Assembly (NCBI GenBank): GCA_012931725.1
Contig: CM022944.1
Span: forward strand, 14,006,831 to 14,070,830
From: Litsea cubeba
Taxonomy: Eukaryota; Streptophyta; Magnoliopsida; Laurales; Lauraceae
Length of the DNA stretch: 64,000 nt
Direction: 5' to 3'
Below the pieces are notes generated by a model. The model saw only the letters and a list, made by a program, of their open reading frames with translations, was not told where the DNA came from and did no database searches. Both the position numbers and the translations under genes were made by a program. Each line of letters begins with the position of its first letter. Positions within the stretch are counted from its first letter, which is position 1. Shown in pieces: positions 1-10,833 of the stretch.

Positions 1-510
1 ATAAATCTTGGGATCCTGGTTAGATGGTAGGGAATGGGATGTGAATCATCTAGAGATCTTCAGCTTGATATGACCTTTTTTTTTTTAGATTGGGATTTGT
101 AGATTATATTTGTTTTGGGTGAGTCGGTGAGTCATCTGTTTCTGTTGACTGGTTGGGTTGTGAGTCGTCAGAGGTTATTGTGGTTTGAGGTTTTTTAGGA
201 CGGTTTGGATTGATGCGATTGGTGGGGTGGTTGAGATTAATTTAGTGCGGATGTATAATTTTTATTGATGTTAGGGAGTATGGTGTGAGAGAAGGGGACT
301 ACGATGGGAAGGGAAGGAAAAGGTAGGTCACGAATGCATAGGGGTCTGCGACTAAGATGATGAGTAAGGACAATAGGTACACGGTAGCTAGCCCTAATCT
401 TTACCTTATCTTCCTATCTGCTACCCGGGCCTAGGTCCAGCCAAAACCCTTTTAGGTCCATTTAGTAATTTACTATTAAAATAAAAGTAAAGTAAATCAT
501 CAAAATAAGA
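1..510. other. Intergenic, nothing recognised
   Basis: No open frame, RNA gene or transposon end is recognisable here. The sequence is mixed T/G-rich then AT-rich and runs up to the terminal-repeat copy that starts at 511. Confidence 0.5.
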
Positions 511-653
511 AGGGATTTGTACTAAAAAAGTGTTTCTATATTCATATCATACGAATTTAACTATAAATACGTTCAAATGCCCATTTTAGTGTTCGTACGT
601 TGATTATGGACGGTTTTACCCCTCCCTTATCGAACGACATCGTTTTTTATCAA
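511..653 (+). repeat. Diverged copy of ~145-bp terminal repeat (lone)
   Basis: This copy starts AGGGATTTGTACTAAAAAAG and runs to GACATCGTTTT. It aligns over its whole length with the repeat at 2726-2871 and with the inverted copy at 39149-39295. It is the most diverged of the three. The sequence after it (from about 655) is pyrimidine-rich and 5'-UTR-like, the same arrangement as at the other two copies, where a first exon follows. No gene could be recognised here. It may be the left end of a second element of the same family whose right end is missing. Confidence 0.6.
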
Positions 654-1199
654 ACCCTATTTCCATCGAACGCCATTTTCTCTCCTCCTCTACTACCTGC
701 TCTCGACCTCTGACCCTTCTCTTCTGCTGCTGCGACTGGATTCCACCGGTGACGGCAACGATCGATCTCCCCCACTCTTCTCCTTCTTTCAGCAGTGATT
801 GGAGGCTCTAGCTGGTGCTGCGATTGGAGGCTCCTTCGACACTGCACTGTCAACCACTCTCCCTCACTCCTCTTTGTCTCTCGGCAGCGACCAGTACAAT
901 ATGTCTACCTTCATTCAACGATTCCTTCTACGCTACTTTCCTCATGTAACTATGGATTCACTCATTTCCCTTTTCTGTGTTCTTTTCCCTAGTTTTCTTG
1001 CTTCGACGATCTCATATTATTTTCCCTCATTCTCTTCTTTTTATATCTCCAAACTGAATTGATACCAAGGCATAGTCAGGATATATTTTAGATGAGTGAG
1101 GTCATGTACTCTGTTTCCACTTTGTTTGGGTATGAAGTGAGTTGTTTTTTAGGGTTTGAATCCATTTCATGGAAGGAAAAGGAAATCTGATATTGGGAT

Positions 1200-1330
1200 G
1201 ATTGCATTTAATGATAATGTGTCTTTGGTGATCCTCAGGTCCTGTCTTTGGTGATCCTCAGGTCAGGGCTAGTATGTCTTTGGTGATTGCATATAATGCT
1301 AATGTGTCTTTGGTGATTGCATATAACCGT
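1200..1330. repeat. Short direct repeats of GTCTTTGGTGAT
   Basis: The 12-mer GTCTTTGGTGAT occurs four times between about 1220 and 1318, separated by either 'cctcaggtc' or 'tgcatataatgctaatgt' spacers. It is an irregular local duplication next to the MITE at 1342. Confidence 0.6.
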
Positions 1331-1341
1331 GGAACTTTTAT

Positions 1342-1491
1342 GAAAAATGCTACGGGGCCCGAAAAAGGGCCCCGAAAATGGGCACGGCTCCCATGGGAGC
1401 CATGAGATCCCAGCATACGCTAGGATCCAACGGCTCCATCGGGAGCCGTGCTGCTTTTCGGGCCCGAAAATCAGGCCCTGTAGCATGGTTC
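1342..1491. mobile_element. Mutator-like MITE, 150 bp, 9-bp target duplication
   Basis: The element starts GAAAAATGCTACGGGGCC and ends GGCCCTGTAGCATGGTTC, which are imperfect inverted repeats. Inside, further paired blocks (CACGGCTCCC... and ...GGGAGCCGTG) make almost the whole element a hairpin. It is flanked by the perfect 9-bp direct repeat AACTTTTAT at 1333-1341 and 1492-1500. A 9-bp duplication with long near-palindromic ends is the signature of Mutator-like MITEs. It has no coding capacity; the 75- and 83-codon open frames across it are by-products of the palindrome. Confidence 0.85.
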
Positions 1492-1618
1492 AACTTTTAT
1501 TAGCTATTAACAGTCTTAGCATGGTCCCAGCCATTCTAGATATGTCGGGCCTCAAACTGTTATTTCTCAACTGAGATTGCAGTATGAGCCAATACACATC
1601 ACTCGGTTATTCCATCCA

Positions 1619-1643
1619 TTCTCTCTCTCTCTCTCTCTCTCTC
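1619..1643. repeat. (CT)n microsatellite
   Basis: About 12 CT units in a row. A complementary (GA)n run lies at 3126-3147, in the 5' leader of the FYVE fragment. Confidence 0.85.
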
Positions 1644-1649
1644 AAAATA

Positions 1650-2725
1650 AAAAAGAAAAAATAAAAAAAGAAGAGATCATATGTGTTTAAGAAAAAAAAT
1701 GAAATCTTCATTCTCATTATAGCTTTTTGAAGCTTTTACGTTTGAACAACATTATCATGACTGATGCAAGGTCTAATTTGGTAGAGGATGACATCCTATA
1801 TAACTAGACCTATAGCTAGTTTAAATTTAGATGCATACCTTTTTGTATATGTTGACAAATATGAACTGGTTTAATTATTAAGAAAGTGATATGGTATCAT
1901 CCCCAATTTGAAGCTGCATCGCTTGTTAGGCTATTTCGTATAGTTGATGATATGGCCTGTATAGCCATAAGCTGAAACAGAGGTTCTATTTCAAGCTATA
2001 AGAAATTCAAGCCTTGGACCTCATAACCTTAGATGGACTTAGAGACTTCTTTTGTTGAAGGTGTAAAACTCCACTGGGGCTCACTTGTAGAACATCAAAG
2101 CTACTAAAACTATACACCCACATATTTTGGGATAATCCTAAAAGCTACATTTTATTACATGTGTTCATAGTATTTAATTTATAAAGTTGGGCTTACATGT
2201 GATGCATGGCACCTTAAAAAAACAGAAAGAAAGAAAATTGATACAATTGTTAGTCAGGTTAAGTATGTGGGTTAGGTTGACCCTTAGTTAGGTTTGATTG
2301 GGGTATCTGTCTTGTTTAATAAAATGCTAGACATAGGTAGGGCCTAACCCACACACAGCTCATCTCAGTCAGCCTGTTTAGACCTCCATCAAGCTTGTTT
2401 TCCAAAAAAAAAATTTGTAGCTTTGCAACTTGCTTTCTTTAATAGTAAAGGGGGAATGGGTTCTGTGCATTGTGCTTCATTTGATTTTTTTGTGCTTCAT
2501 TCGGAAATAGACTTTGTTCATTGGCCTTTATATTAAACTTGTCTCATTAGAGGATCCATTCATTTTATAAAGTGGTATTTAGAGGTTCCATTTTCAACAA
2601 ATTATGTAAGCTATTGATTCTTTAACGGCACGTTCAACAACGGTCTTCAAAGGGGAATTAGTTTCACAAGATGTTGACATTATTGATTGGACTGTTAGTT
2701 TCATTTTTTACTACCAATATTTTTT
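1650..2725. other. Intergenic or intronic AT-rich sequence, nothing recognised
   Basis: No open frame that looks like a protein family, no transposon end and no RNA gene is visible here. It runs up to the left inverted repeat at 2726. Confidence 0.5.
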
Positions 2726-2871
2726 AGGGATTTTTACCAAAAAAGTGTTTCTATACTTGTATTATACGGATTTAGTGTGAAATACAAGGTAATGCCCATT
2801 TTGGTGTTCGTACATGGATTTTTTACTCTTTTACCCCTCTTGTTTCGAATGACATCGTTTTCAATCCCATA
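2726..2871 (+). repeat. Left ~145-bp inverted terminal repeat of the mosaic interval
   Basis: This copy starts AGGGATTTTTACCAAAAAAG and ends near GACATCGTTTT. The reverse complement of 39149-39295 matches it with only a handful of differences until GACATCGT, after which the two diverge. Long (>100 bp) terminal inverted repeats followed at once by the 5' end of a host gene are typical of Pack-MULEs. The 9 bp outside (ATATTTTTT) do not match the 9 bp outside the right copy (TGATAGTAT), so membership of one element is not proven. Confidence 0.7.
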
Positions 2872-3151
2872 CCCTTTTACCCTTCATTCTCCTCTCTTCC
2901 CCAAAATTTTTCATGCAGATTTCCTCTCTTTCTCAAAAATCACTCAAACAAAAGTGTCCCATGGAGATCGATTGCAGAGGAGAGCAGAAATCCCCCCCTT
3001 TTCTCTTTCTCTTTCCCTTCTCATTCACGTCCTCAGGTGTGGCAATCGTCGTTCACTAGAGGGCACCGGAGAAGAGGCGTTGAGAGATCTTTGATTGCGA
3101 TGGTGTGTAGAAACTAGAAACTAAAGAGAGAGAGAGAGAGAGAGAGGCGAG

Positions 3152-3265
3152 ATGTTGGAGAAGATTGGACTTCCTGTAAAGCCGTCAATGCGAGCAGTCA
3201 ATTGGGTGGAGGACGCATCTCATTGTCAGGGTTGTTCTTCTCAGTTCACCTTCTTTAATCGCAAG
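3152..3265 (+). pseudogene. FYVE-domain protein, first exon fragment
   Basis: The frame from ATG 3152 reads MLEKIGLPVKPSMRAVNW then DASHCQGCSSQFTFFNRK. This is the N-terminus of a plant FYVE zinc-finger protein: the two Cys of CxxC are the first zinc ligands, and the family continues with an R/KHHCRxCGG block in the next exon. The exon ends at GCAAG|gttggg, the point where the family has an intron. No second exon with the HHCR block follows, so only exon 1, its 5' leader (with a GA repeat) and some intron are present. FYVE domains bind phosphatidylinositol 3-phosphate on endosomes. The fragment sits 280 bp inside the left inverted repeat, as expected for a captured 5' end. Confidence 0.75.
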
Positions 3266-3827
3266 GTTGGGTTGGACCTTTCTTTCCCTCATTTTCTTCA
3301 TTTCTTCCATCACCCAATCTCCTCTCTTAGATTGTTTCAATTGTTTGGGGATCTTGAAATTATATTGGTTTGTGTTTGGAGTCTTTGATGATTTTTGATG
3401 TGTTTTGGGGAACTGCAATTGTGTTTGTGGACACATGAAAATTAGAAGCTGCTAGAGGTTGGATCTTTTTTTTATCCCCTCCCCTCAGTCATTAAGAGCA
3501 CATTGCTAGTATTGTTTTGGTGAAGTTGTAAAAAAAGTTTGACCTAGTTAATGTGATATGTGATCCTGGTACTGCCCCAAACACAGAGAAATGGATATCT
3601 GTTGATCATCGTTCTCCTAACATATTAAGACTGCTTGTGGTTTGAGATGCATGAAAAAGACAACCTTAAGGCCAGTTGGGGTTAGAGGAACACCTTTTTC
3701 GCTCTTATATTTTTCCATTGTCTAGTAATTTGGTGTTGCAATTAGGGAAACAAAAAAGAATAAAAAAGGAAAAAAAAAGCCTTTGCCTTGTTCTATTTTG
3801 CTCTTTTCCTCCTATAAACAAGCAAAA
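3266..3827. other. Probable FYVE-gene intron remnant
   Basis: AT-rich non-coding sequence downstream of the exon donor, up to the putative CACTA left edge. No other feature is seen. Confidence 0.4.
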
Positions 3828-3977
3828 CACTGCTGCTTTTTTTGCCGCGGCCAGTTCTGGTGGCTAAAAGTCCAAAGTCCGTGGCAAAAACATTTTTGCC
3901 GCGGAAAAACTTTTAGCCACGACCGAGACAGTATTTGGTGTCGAAAGAAGTTTGTTGCCACGAACTTTGCCACCGTG

Positions 3978-4260
3978 GCAAAAGAGTAAACATTTAGCCG
4001 CGGTCGTTCCGAGGCAACAAAATTATTTTATATTTAAATTATTTTTAATTTTTTAATTAATTAATATCATTTTGTCGTGGGCATGACCGCTGCAAAAAGT
4101 ATTTATTGCCACAGCTTGCACCACCGCGGCAAAAGAGTAAACATTTAGCCGCGGTCGTGCCGAGGCAACAAATTGTTTTATATTTAAATTATTTTTAATT
4201 TTTTAATTAATTAACATCATTTTGTCGAGGGCATGACCGCTGCAAAAGGTATTTATTGCC
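3978..4260. repeat. Subterminal tandem repeat of the CACTA-like element
   Basis: The block GCAAAAGAGTAAACATTTAG with GCCGCGGTCG and an AT-rich tail occurs twice about 153 bp apart (from 3978 and from 4131). It resembles the GCCGCGGC-bearing array at the other end. Confidence 0.7.
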
Positions 4261-4394
4261 ACGGTTGCAGCAATAAATTTTTCTCCATAATTTACTTCGT
4301 TCTTCTTTTTGCAGCAAGTGGCCGCGGCAAATATAATCTCTTGGATCAGTTCATAACACTTGATTACTCTCCCCTGCATTCCAAAACAGAACAC

Positions 4395-5619
4395 CTATGA
4401 TGCCCGGATACGGACACGGGTACGGATACGGGACACGGAAACGAGCGTCCGATACGTCAACTTTAAAATCTTACGATACGGATACGGGTACGGCATTTTT
4501 AAAAATATATAAATATAAATATTTAATTAAGAGTTTATTTAAAAAAATATTTATTTTATTTCAAATTCAAGGTTTAAATTTTGGGATGCCCGCTTAGTGG
4601 ATCAGATTTTTAAGGCCACAATGGAGAGAGAAGAGAGCATTAAATAAAAAGAAAAAAAAATGGAGAAAGTTGTTGAAGACGCATGTGCACTTGAAAAGAC
4701 AAAAAAATAAAAAGGGTGAAAGACATAGACAGTAGTACTAGCTTGTGAAAGAAAGGACAAGAAAAAAAGAAGAAGATTCAGATGTATACAGCTGGAGCTG
4801 TCAAACCACACAGATTTGGCAGTCAAACTTTTTTTTAAAAGACGTGTGCAGAGAATTGACGCTCAAACTAGAGTAAAGACTTTTAAAAAGAGTAAAGTTG
4901 GAGAGAGAAAAACGGAGAGGAGAGAGATAGGTCTGTAGAATGTGAAAAATGAAAGAACAGGAAAAGGAGAGCAGTTTCCTAGAAAAAAGAAGAAGAGAAA
5001 ACCAGCTGGAGAAGGGCACCGATCTACTACCGGTGGCATCAATCTGCTGGATAAGGGCAGTGGCAAAAGAAAAGGGATATTCAAGAAGGGCATCGAGCTC
5101 CTGTAGAAGCCTAATGGAGAAAAAAAGCATCCACAGAGGAGGATCGAAGCTGCTGGAGCCTAGTGTGCTGCTCTGGCCGGCTCAGCTGGTGCTGCTATGC
5201 TCGACTGGCGGTTGGCTCAGCTGGTGCTTCTATGCTCGACTGGCGGCGGTCTGCTTGGATCTCAGTGCTGCTTTGTCTGGCTCTCGATGGAGGTACGCCA
5301 TCTTCTTTGTTTTATTTCTTTCTTTTGTTTTTAATATGCTTCAGCAGTAGAATGGTTGTCAGATGGTCCTCGTCCTCGTCCTCTTCTTCTTTTTTGTTTT
5401 CCTTTCATTAGAATAGTGAGCGGGCTCAGTAAGGGACTGCAACGAGATCAACAGAAATGGAAGAAATTCACCGAAAAATTGGGCAAAAAGTTATACAAAC
5501 CGTATCCTGAGGTTTCGGACCGTGTCCCTACCGTATCTTGCCGTATCCCATACTCGGATCCGTATCGGACCGTATCGGTACGGGTACCATAGTTCAAATG
5601 CCGTATCGGGGTATCATAG
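4395..5619. mobile_element. Non-autonomous hAT-like element, nested in the CACTA-like element
   Basis: The element starts CTATGATGCCCGGATACGG and its far end, read on the minus strand, is CTATGATACCCCGATACGG. Both ends carry many subterminal copies of GATACGG/GACACGG words. The 8-bp direct repeat CAGAACAC flanks it (4387-4394 and 5620-5627), which fits the hAT superfamily. The 1.2-kb interior has no transposase; it contains purine-rich sequence (4620-5130) and short frames without family resemblance. Because it lies inside the CACTA-like element it must be younger than that insertion. Confidence 0.75.
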
Positions 5620-5739
5620 CAGAACACACTTCATCAATTGTGCTATTCAAGCCTGGTTTTGTAACAGGGCCAAAAAAAGAGAAAAAGAAAAAGAAAAGAA
5701 AGGGAAATTCCCTCTAGGTTCTACCCCACTTTTTGACCG

Positions 5740-6676
5740 TTTCTACATGAATGCAAAAAGATAATGCCTTGTTGAAATCCACTGTTTGGGCTTCTACTGA
5801 TACAGATATTGCCACTGCTGCAGCGACCTCAAAAGGCCTGAATTTCAGGAAATCAACCCCTGCATTGTGTTTCTCTTCAGAGTTATAATTCAGAGAATTC
5901 AGTTCACTTTTACAGTACAGGGAATGCATGCGCATTACGCACACACACAAAAAAAAAATCTTTTATTTTGGTAAATACACATATATAAACTTGAGAAAAA
6001 GAAAAGCATACCTCTAATTGTGCCTAAGACCAGTTCAACAGATCGGAGAAGTGATGATTTTGGTGGAGGTTTATCATCATTAATCTTCTGAAGAAAGTGA
6101 TGTATAAAGGAAAATGGAGTCACAGCTTGCATCCTCCATTTCAAAGTACTCAGAACCAGAAGCTCCATTCTCAATATAATCCTAGATTCAAAGACATATT
6201 TTGATTCCCCAACCTGATACAGCACACATCATTTCAAAAATCAGAAAACAAAAATGGAAGAAATCAATCATTTTATGAAACAGGCTTCTAACCATCCCCA
6301 AACCATATCAGACAATTGCATCTGATAACATTAAATCCAATATCACTTTACCTGTAAATCCAGAGACGGGGGTACTTCAGTTTCCTCCATATTGGCTGCC
6401 AGAGACAAGCAGGCCACAGATAACAGCTGCATCATCCAGGGCTTACCTTGCTAGAAACAGATTAAGGCAGAAACAGGCAAGAGAGAATCAATGATAGATC
6501 ATGTATCATTCAAAAAACTCAAGGAGAATAAGCTTATAGATCAAAATCATTTTTGTGAAATGCATGTTGGGTTCTTCTCCACAACTTACAGAAAGTTCAC
6601 AGGCTGAAAGGAATCTGTCCAAGTAATTTATAGATAAGTATGCACTCAGGGGTCCAAATCTGTAGTAGGCATGAAC
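5740..6676 (-). pseudogene. D-type cyclin gene fragment (four exons)
   Basis: Four exons read on the minus strand with GT-AG introns: 6676-6590 (VHAYYRFGPLSAYL...NYLDRFLSACEL), ~6449-6352 (KPWMMQLLSVACLSLAAN, then EETEVPPSLDLQ), 6213-6012 (VGESKYVFESRIILRMELLV) and 5859-~5740 (GVDFLKFRPFEVAAAVAISV). This is the cyclin box and the start of the C-terminal cyclin fold of plant CYCD proteins, which bind CDKA and drive the G1/S transition. The first exon with the LxCxE Rb-binding motif and most of the N-terminal fold are missing, and the frame after 5740 runs into unrelated sequence. It lies within the CACTA-like element, so it is probably a captured piece with introns retained. The subgroup (CYCD1/2/4-like) is a guess. 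Confidence 0.75.
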
Positions 6677-6679
6677 CTG

Positions 6680-7590
6680 CTCAACCAAATACAAACAAAA
6701 CAATGAGAGGGACAAAATGAACCCAAAACCTAGACCAAAGGACTCATAAAGAGAAATGAAAAACCCAAAACTAAGTGCACAAAAGGTTAAATCCTATCAA
6801 TAATTGCTAACACAAAATCAATACCAATCAATCACCATTACTAATCACAAAGACGAGAAAGAAAAATGGGAAACAAAATACTAAATTTCAGAGGATGGAA
6901 AGCATCCAAACATCTTACAAAGAACACATTCTTTTCAATCAAAATAACTTCCCACTGAATCATAGCAGAAAAAAAAACTCCAGATGATAATAAACAAAAC
7001 CCAAAAAAAAAATGAAATCAAAATACCTTTCCACTGAACTTCTCCAGCCTTTAAAACTAAAGAAAATGAAATGTTCATGTAATGGAGTTGCAACTAGTTG
7101 CAAACGAACTTACTGGATGGGTGGCCCCAATGGAGTGCTGCTGTCCAAACAAGAAACCCACATCAATTCAAAGAAAACAAGATCAAAAGAAGAATATATA
7201 TAACAGCAGAACTACAGAGAATTCAGATGAGAACAAAAGATGTAGAAAGTCAAAGGCAAAACCCACACCAGAAACACTACCAAAAAGACAAATGGAAAAA
7301 CAGAACACCCTCATATGGAAAATGAAACACTCAGATCAAAACACCCAAGATCTAGCTAGCAAACCTAAAAAAAAAGAATCAAAAAGAAGAAAAACCCATA
7401 TCTAAAAATCAAATTTTTAAAAACCCCAGATGGAAGAGGGCTGAAATCCATGCCTGGAAGAGAGAGGCCCTATCTAAAAAATTAAAAATCAAATCTTTTG
7501 AAACCTCAGATGGTAGAGGACTGAAATCCACACCCGGAACTCATCGTTCGGATCAGATCGCTCAAGAATGACCTTCCCATCCACACATTA
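6680..7590. other. Intron-like sequence inside the CACTA-like element
   Basis: A-rich sequence between the cyclin D exons and the PPR piece. A ~75-bp segment (from 7405, AAATCAAATTTTTAAAAACC...) is repeated from about 7484. No exon is recognisable. Confidence 0.4.
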
Positions 7591-7795
7591 AGGGGAAAAA
7601 CGTTTTCACGACCTCGTCGATAAAGGATTCGGTGACAAAGAAGCGCTTGCCGGAGGCGGTGACATAGGCGGAGGGGTCGTGGCAGTAGCCATGCTACTGG
7701 GTAGTCCAGCGGAAGAGATTGAGGGCGAGGTCGGGGTCGGATAGGGAGCGAAGGGCGGCTCCGGCGGTGGCGTGGCTGGTGTGGCGGGAGGGCAC
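7590..7795 (-). pseudogene. PPR protein N-terminal fragment
   Basis: The minus strand encodes AALRSLSDPDLALNLFRWTT, one stop, then HGYCHDPSAYVTASGKRFFV and TESFIDEVV. This matches the region before the first repeats of plant pentatricopeptide-repeat proteins (LRSL.DPDLAL.FFRW ... GY.H....Y ... KRF...ESLIDEV). PPR proteins act in RNA processing in mitochondria and plastids. The stop and the loss of everything downstream make it a dead fragment. Its GC content is well above its surroundings, consistent with capture into the CACTA-like element. Confidence 0.6.
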
Positions 7796-8115
7796 AGTTT
7801 TGGTGTAGGAGGGGAAAAAAACTGGGAAGGAAAAAAATGGCACGGTTTTGGCGCGGGAGGGGAAAAAAATTGGGAAGGAAAAAAAATGAAGAAAAGGGGG
7901 GGGGGGGGTTCTTTAAGTGAGTTTAATGTTTTTTCACCAAAACAAAGGGAGGGAAAGATTAAAACCCTATGCGGTCTTCTTTTTTTTTTTTTTTTTTTGT
8001 TCAGAAGAAGGGGGGGTGAGTTTAATTTTTTTTCACCAAAACAAAGGGAGGGAAAGAATAAAACCGCCACACGGTTTTTTTTTTAGAATAATAAATATTA
8101 GATTTTATTGCCGCG

Positions 8116-8405
8116 ATCGAAGTAAAATATGTACTTGAAGCCGCGGCCAAAACATGATCGTGGCAAAAGGAACAACTTAAAGCCACAGCCAGGTTGAAGT
8201 GGTTGCAATAAGGACACGTTTTGTCACGGGCAGACACGGGCAAGGCAAAATGAGATTTGTTCGAAGCAAAATATGTACTTTAAGCCGTGGTCAAAACATG
8301 ATCGTGGCAAAAGGAACAACTTAAAGCCACGGCCAGGTTGAAGTGGTTGCAATCAGGACATGTTTTGTCACGGGCAGACACGGACGAGGCAAAATGAGAT
8401 TTGTT
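8116..8405. repeat. Right subterminal tandem repeat of the CACTA-like element
   Basis: A ~148-bp unit starting AAAATATGTACTT and containing ACATGATCGTGGCAAAAGG, GTTGAAGTGGTTGCAAT and GTCACGGGCAGACACGG occurs twice (about 8116-8262 and 8263-8405). Confidence 0.75.
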
Positions 8406-8505
8406 GCCACTAACTCTATTGGTAGTGGCAACAAGTAAGAAATAGCCAAAAAAACACTGGCCGTGGCAAAAAAGTTCGACGCTAAAAGTCATTTTTTTGG
8501 TAGTG

Positions 8506-10150
8506 CGCATTGCTGTATTTTGGTATGGCAGCAAGTACAAGCAAGTGATGAAGTGTGTGAGAGGCCCAAAACCATGTGCAGGTGAAGCAGGTTTGTAAGG
8601 AGATAGTCATAGAATGTGTAGAAAAAAGAGGGCATACTATGAAATTCGATCTTTGGGAGAAAAGTCTATTATGGTGTGGACACGCTTGTTGAGGGGTTGA
8701 ATGGAATGTCGATTTGGAGCTTAATCTTCAAAAGAGATGTACATATGTGAAGTTGACAAGTTTTTTTGAGTTGTTGAAGATGACACAACATGTGTATATT
8801 CCTCTAATGGCACTGGGTTGCCAGGTGTAGTGGAACTCGGTATAATTGCATTTTCCAAGTGTTTTTTCTAGGAAATGGGAGGGGATGAATCATTGAGAAA
8901 GAGATCCATGTTGGTATTGTTTGATACTTAATAAGTGGATGGTAGCTTATCTAGGGAAATGGTTTTCTGCTCTTCATTATATGAAAATTGATGGTTGTAA
9001 CCATTCAATAAATAAGTAAATAAATAATAAAAAGTGATGGTTGTATACAGATTCTGTCATTGACACTTGATCCTTCTCCTTTAATGAAAAGTCCTTTCTT
9101 AGGAATGCAAAATGTATGATGATGAAGATTGAAGGTTTTTAATTTTTTATTTTTTTAAAATATTCATTTGATTACAGGTGATATCATTGTCAAGATTTGA
9201 TTCCATTGTCTTTGGAAGATGAGATGACCTACCACACTTCACTTCAAAAAAGAAGTTCACATATGAGATGTCCTAGCATACTTTAGTTTTTAAGTATCTT
9301 TGCTTGGAGATTGTTTTAACAACTTGTATATTATTAATCAATTATCCAGCAAATACTTCATGGAAATCTTTGGTTCAGTATCTGTCTTTAGATTATTTAC
9401 TTTAAGAGGTGTAGGATTTTCGGGTGTGTATGTTATGCTTATAATTTTGAACTTCAAATTAAACTTCCTAATCATGTTATTATATGTCTTGTTGTGGGAC
9501 TCATCCTCATATAAGGATTATCATTGTTTTGATCTCTTACTTGGAAGCATATCGTCTGTGGATGTGTAGCCATGAAGAAATTCTATATTTCTAGTCCGAT
9601 GGTTTATTTATTGCCTGGATTTTTGGTTTCTTCTCCTGCGGAGAATTTATTCTCGCTTGTGTTATGTGCATCATGGAAACAAGTCCATGAATCTTTGCCT
9701 TGCCGTTTATGCCTTTTCGTGTTTTTCGGGATATACCGGGAACATTGATATTTGATAATTTTACTTAATCAGACATGTACAGCATTGGATTTGACCTCCA
9801 GGTCCAATCCATTTTTTTAAAAAAAATTTACATGGTTGGTTTATTCTGTAGCTGGTTTGGAAATTCTATAGAGACTTGAAGTGTATTTCTTGCATGCTCA
9901 AGCTGTCATAACTGTACTGTTTTCATTTTCAATAACAAATAAAGTTTTTAGGTATTCTCTTTGGTTTCTATGGTCCTTGCATTTGAGCTTGGGTCAGCAG
10001 AAACACAAAGTAGTAAAGTTTATTTTCCTTTTCCAAGGTGCCATCTGGTTGTATCTTGGCTATATTCATCTTCACTGAAGTGACCTGAACATTTTCTAAT
10101 TTTCTTTTTCCAAATGTAGGTATGGAGTGTTTTGATGACCTGGAAATATC
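8506..10150. other. Non-coding, AT-rich, nothing recognised
   Basis: No family-like frame or transposon end is seen. It may be intron or flank carried with the neighbouring gene pieces. Confidence 0.4.
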
Positions 10151-10833
10151 ATGTTGCAGTGCCTAGATGGTTTCAACTTTCAAGCATCTGTTAGCTGTAC
10201 TGCTTAGATGTTGTGATCTCGATTTGTATAAGCAGCCTGAAGGCCTCGAAGATCCTAAAGTTTTAGTGAGGGAAACAGTGGGTATGTTGCCAAACGTTTT
10301 CATTGCATTTAAGTTTTAATATAATCTTGAGGACTTCATCGTAGTGGTTGATTTGATCAGTCTCTATGAAGATGATTGTTTGTTTCATGATCGCTGTCTC
10401 ATGATTTTTGGAGTTGTCTTTATTGTTATGTCCTCCATTATATTGCATTTTCCCCCTTTTGCATCACACATATCTTTGAAGATGGACTTTAGTTTCATTA
10501 TAAAATGGCATTTATGAAAATACCAGTAAACATCTCATTGGCCTATACTCTTTGTCAGATATCTTTCAAATCATCAAATGTATGTAACTTTGTGGACAAT
10601 AAAAGAGTCAAACAATTAGGGCTTCGAGTAAAATCTTTTCATTTAGTCTCCCTTCTTATATTTGGGTAATTCAATGATCTTTGTGCGCTGTTCTTGCTTG
10701 CTGCAATAATTAATTTATGACAAACTGTAATGCATTGTGATTTCATCTTTTGCAGTCAACGTAAGTGAAATAGAAGAATTATATGAGTTGTTTAAGTAGA
10801 TAAGCAGTGCTGTTATTGATGACGGGAAGATGG
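10151..10833 (+). pseudogene. Calcineurin B-like (CBL) calcium sensor, exons 1-2 fragment
   Basis: Exon 1 (10151-10281) starts MLQCLDGF, then a frameshift, then FKHLLAVLLRCCDLDLYKQP and EGLEDPKVLVRETV. Exon 2 (10756-10833) reads NVSEIEELYELFK, a TAG stop at 10797, then ISSAVIDDG. These match the N-terminus and start of the first EF-hand of plant CBL proteins, which bind Ca2+ and recruit CIPK kinases. The MLQC start corresponds to the region that carries lipid signals in some CBLs, but the usual MGCxxS is absent. The intron is retained with GT-AG ends. The frameshift, the stop and the absence of later exons make it a pseudogene fragment. Confidence 0.8.

Larger units (their letters stand above)
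3828..8505. mobile_element. CACTA-like (CMC/EnSpm) element with captured genes
   Basis: The right end, read on the minus strand, begins CACTACCAAAAAAATGAC at 8505. Arrays of GCCGCGGC / GCCACGGC-type subterminal motifs lie inside both edges (3842-4330 and 8100-8490), some in ~145-150-bp tandem copies (for example 8116-8262 and 8263-8405). CAC ends and dense subterminal repeats are typical of plant CACTA elements. The left edge (CACTGCTGC at 3828) is only partly like the right end, and the 3-bp flanks (AAA, CGC) do not match, so the left boundary is uncertain. No transposase is recognisable. The interior carries pieces of a cyclin D gene and a PPR gene on the minus strand, plus a nested hAT-like element. 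Confidence 0.55.

Noticed and set aside
4949..5411. 133- and 82-codon plus-strand frames
   Set aside because: They lie in the interior of the hAT-like element, are low complexity and match no family I know.
7606..8070. 154-codon Pro/Phe-rich minus-strand frame
   Set aside because: It runs over poly-T, GGGGAAAA and GC-rich simple sequence in the CACTA-like element. Only the overlapping frame shows PPR similarity.
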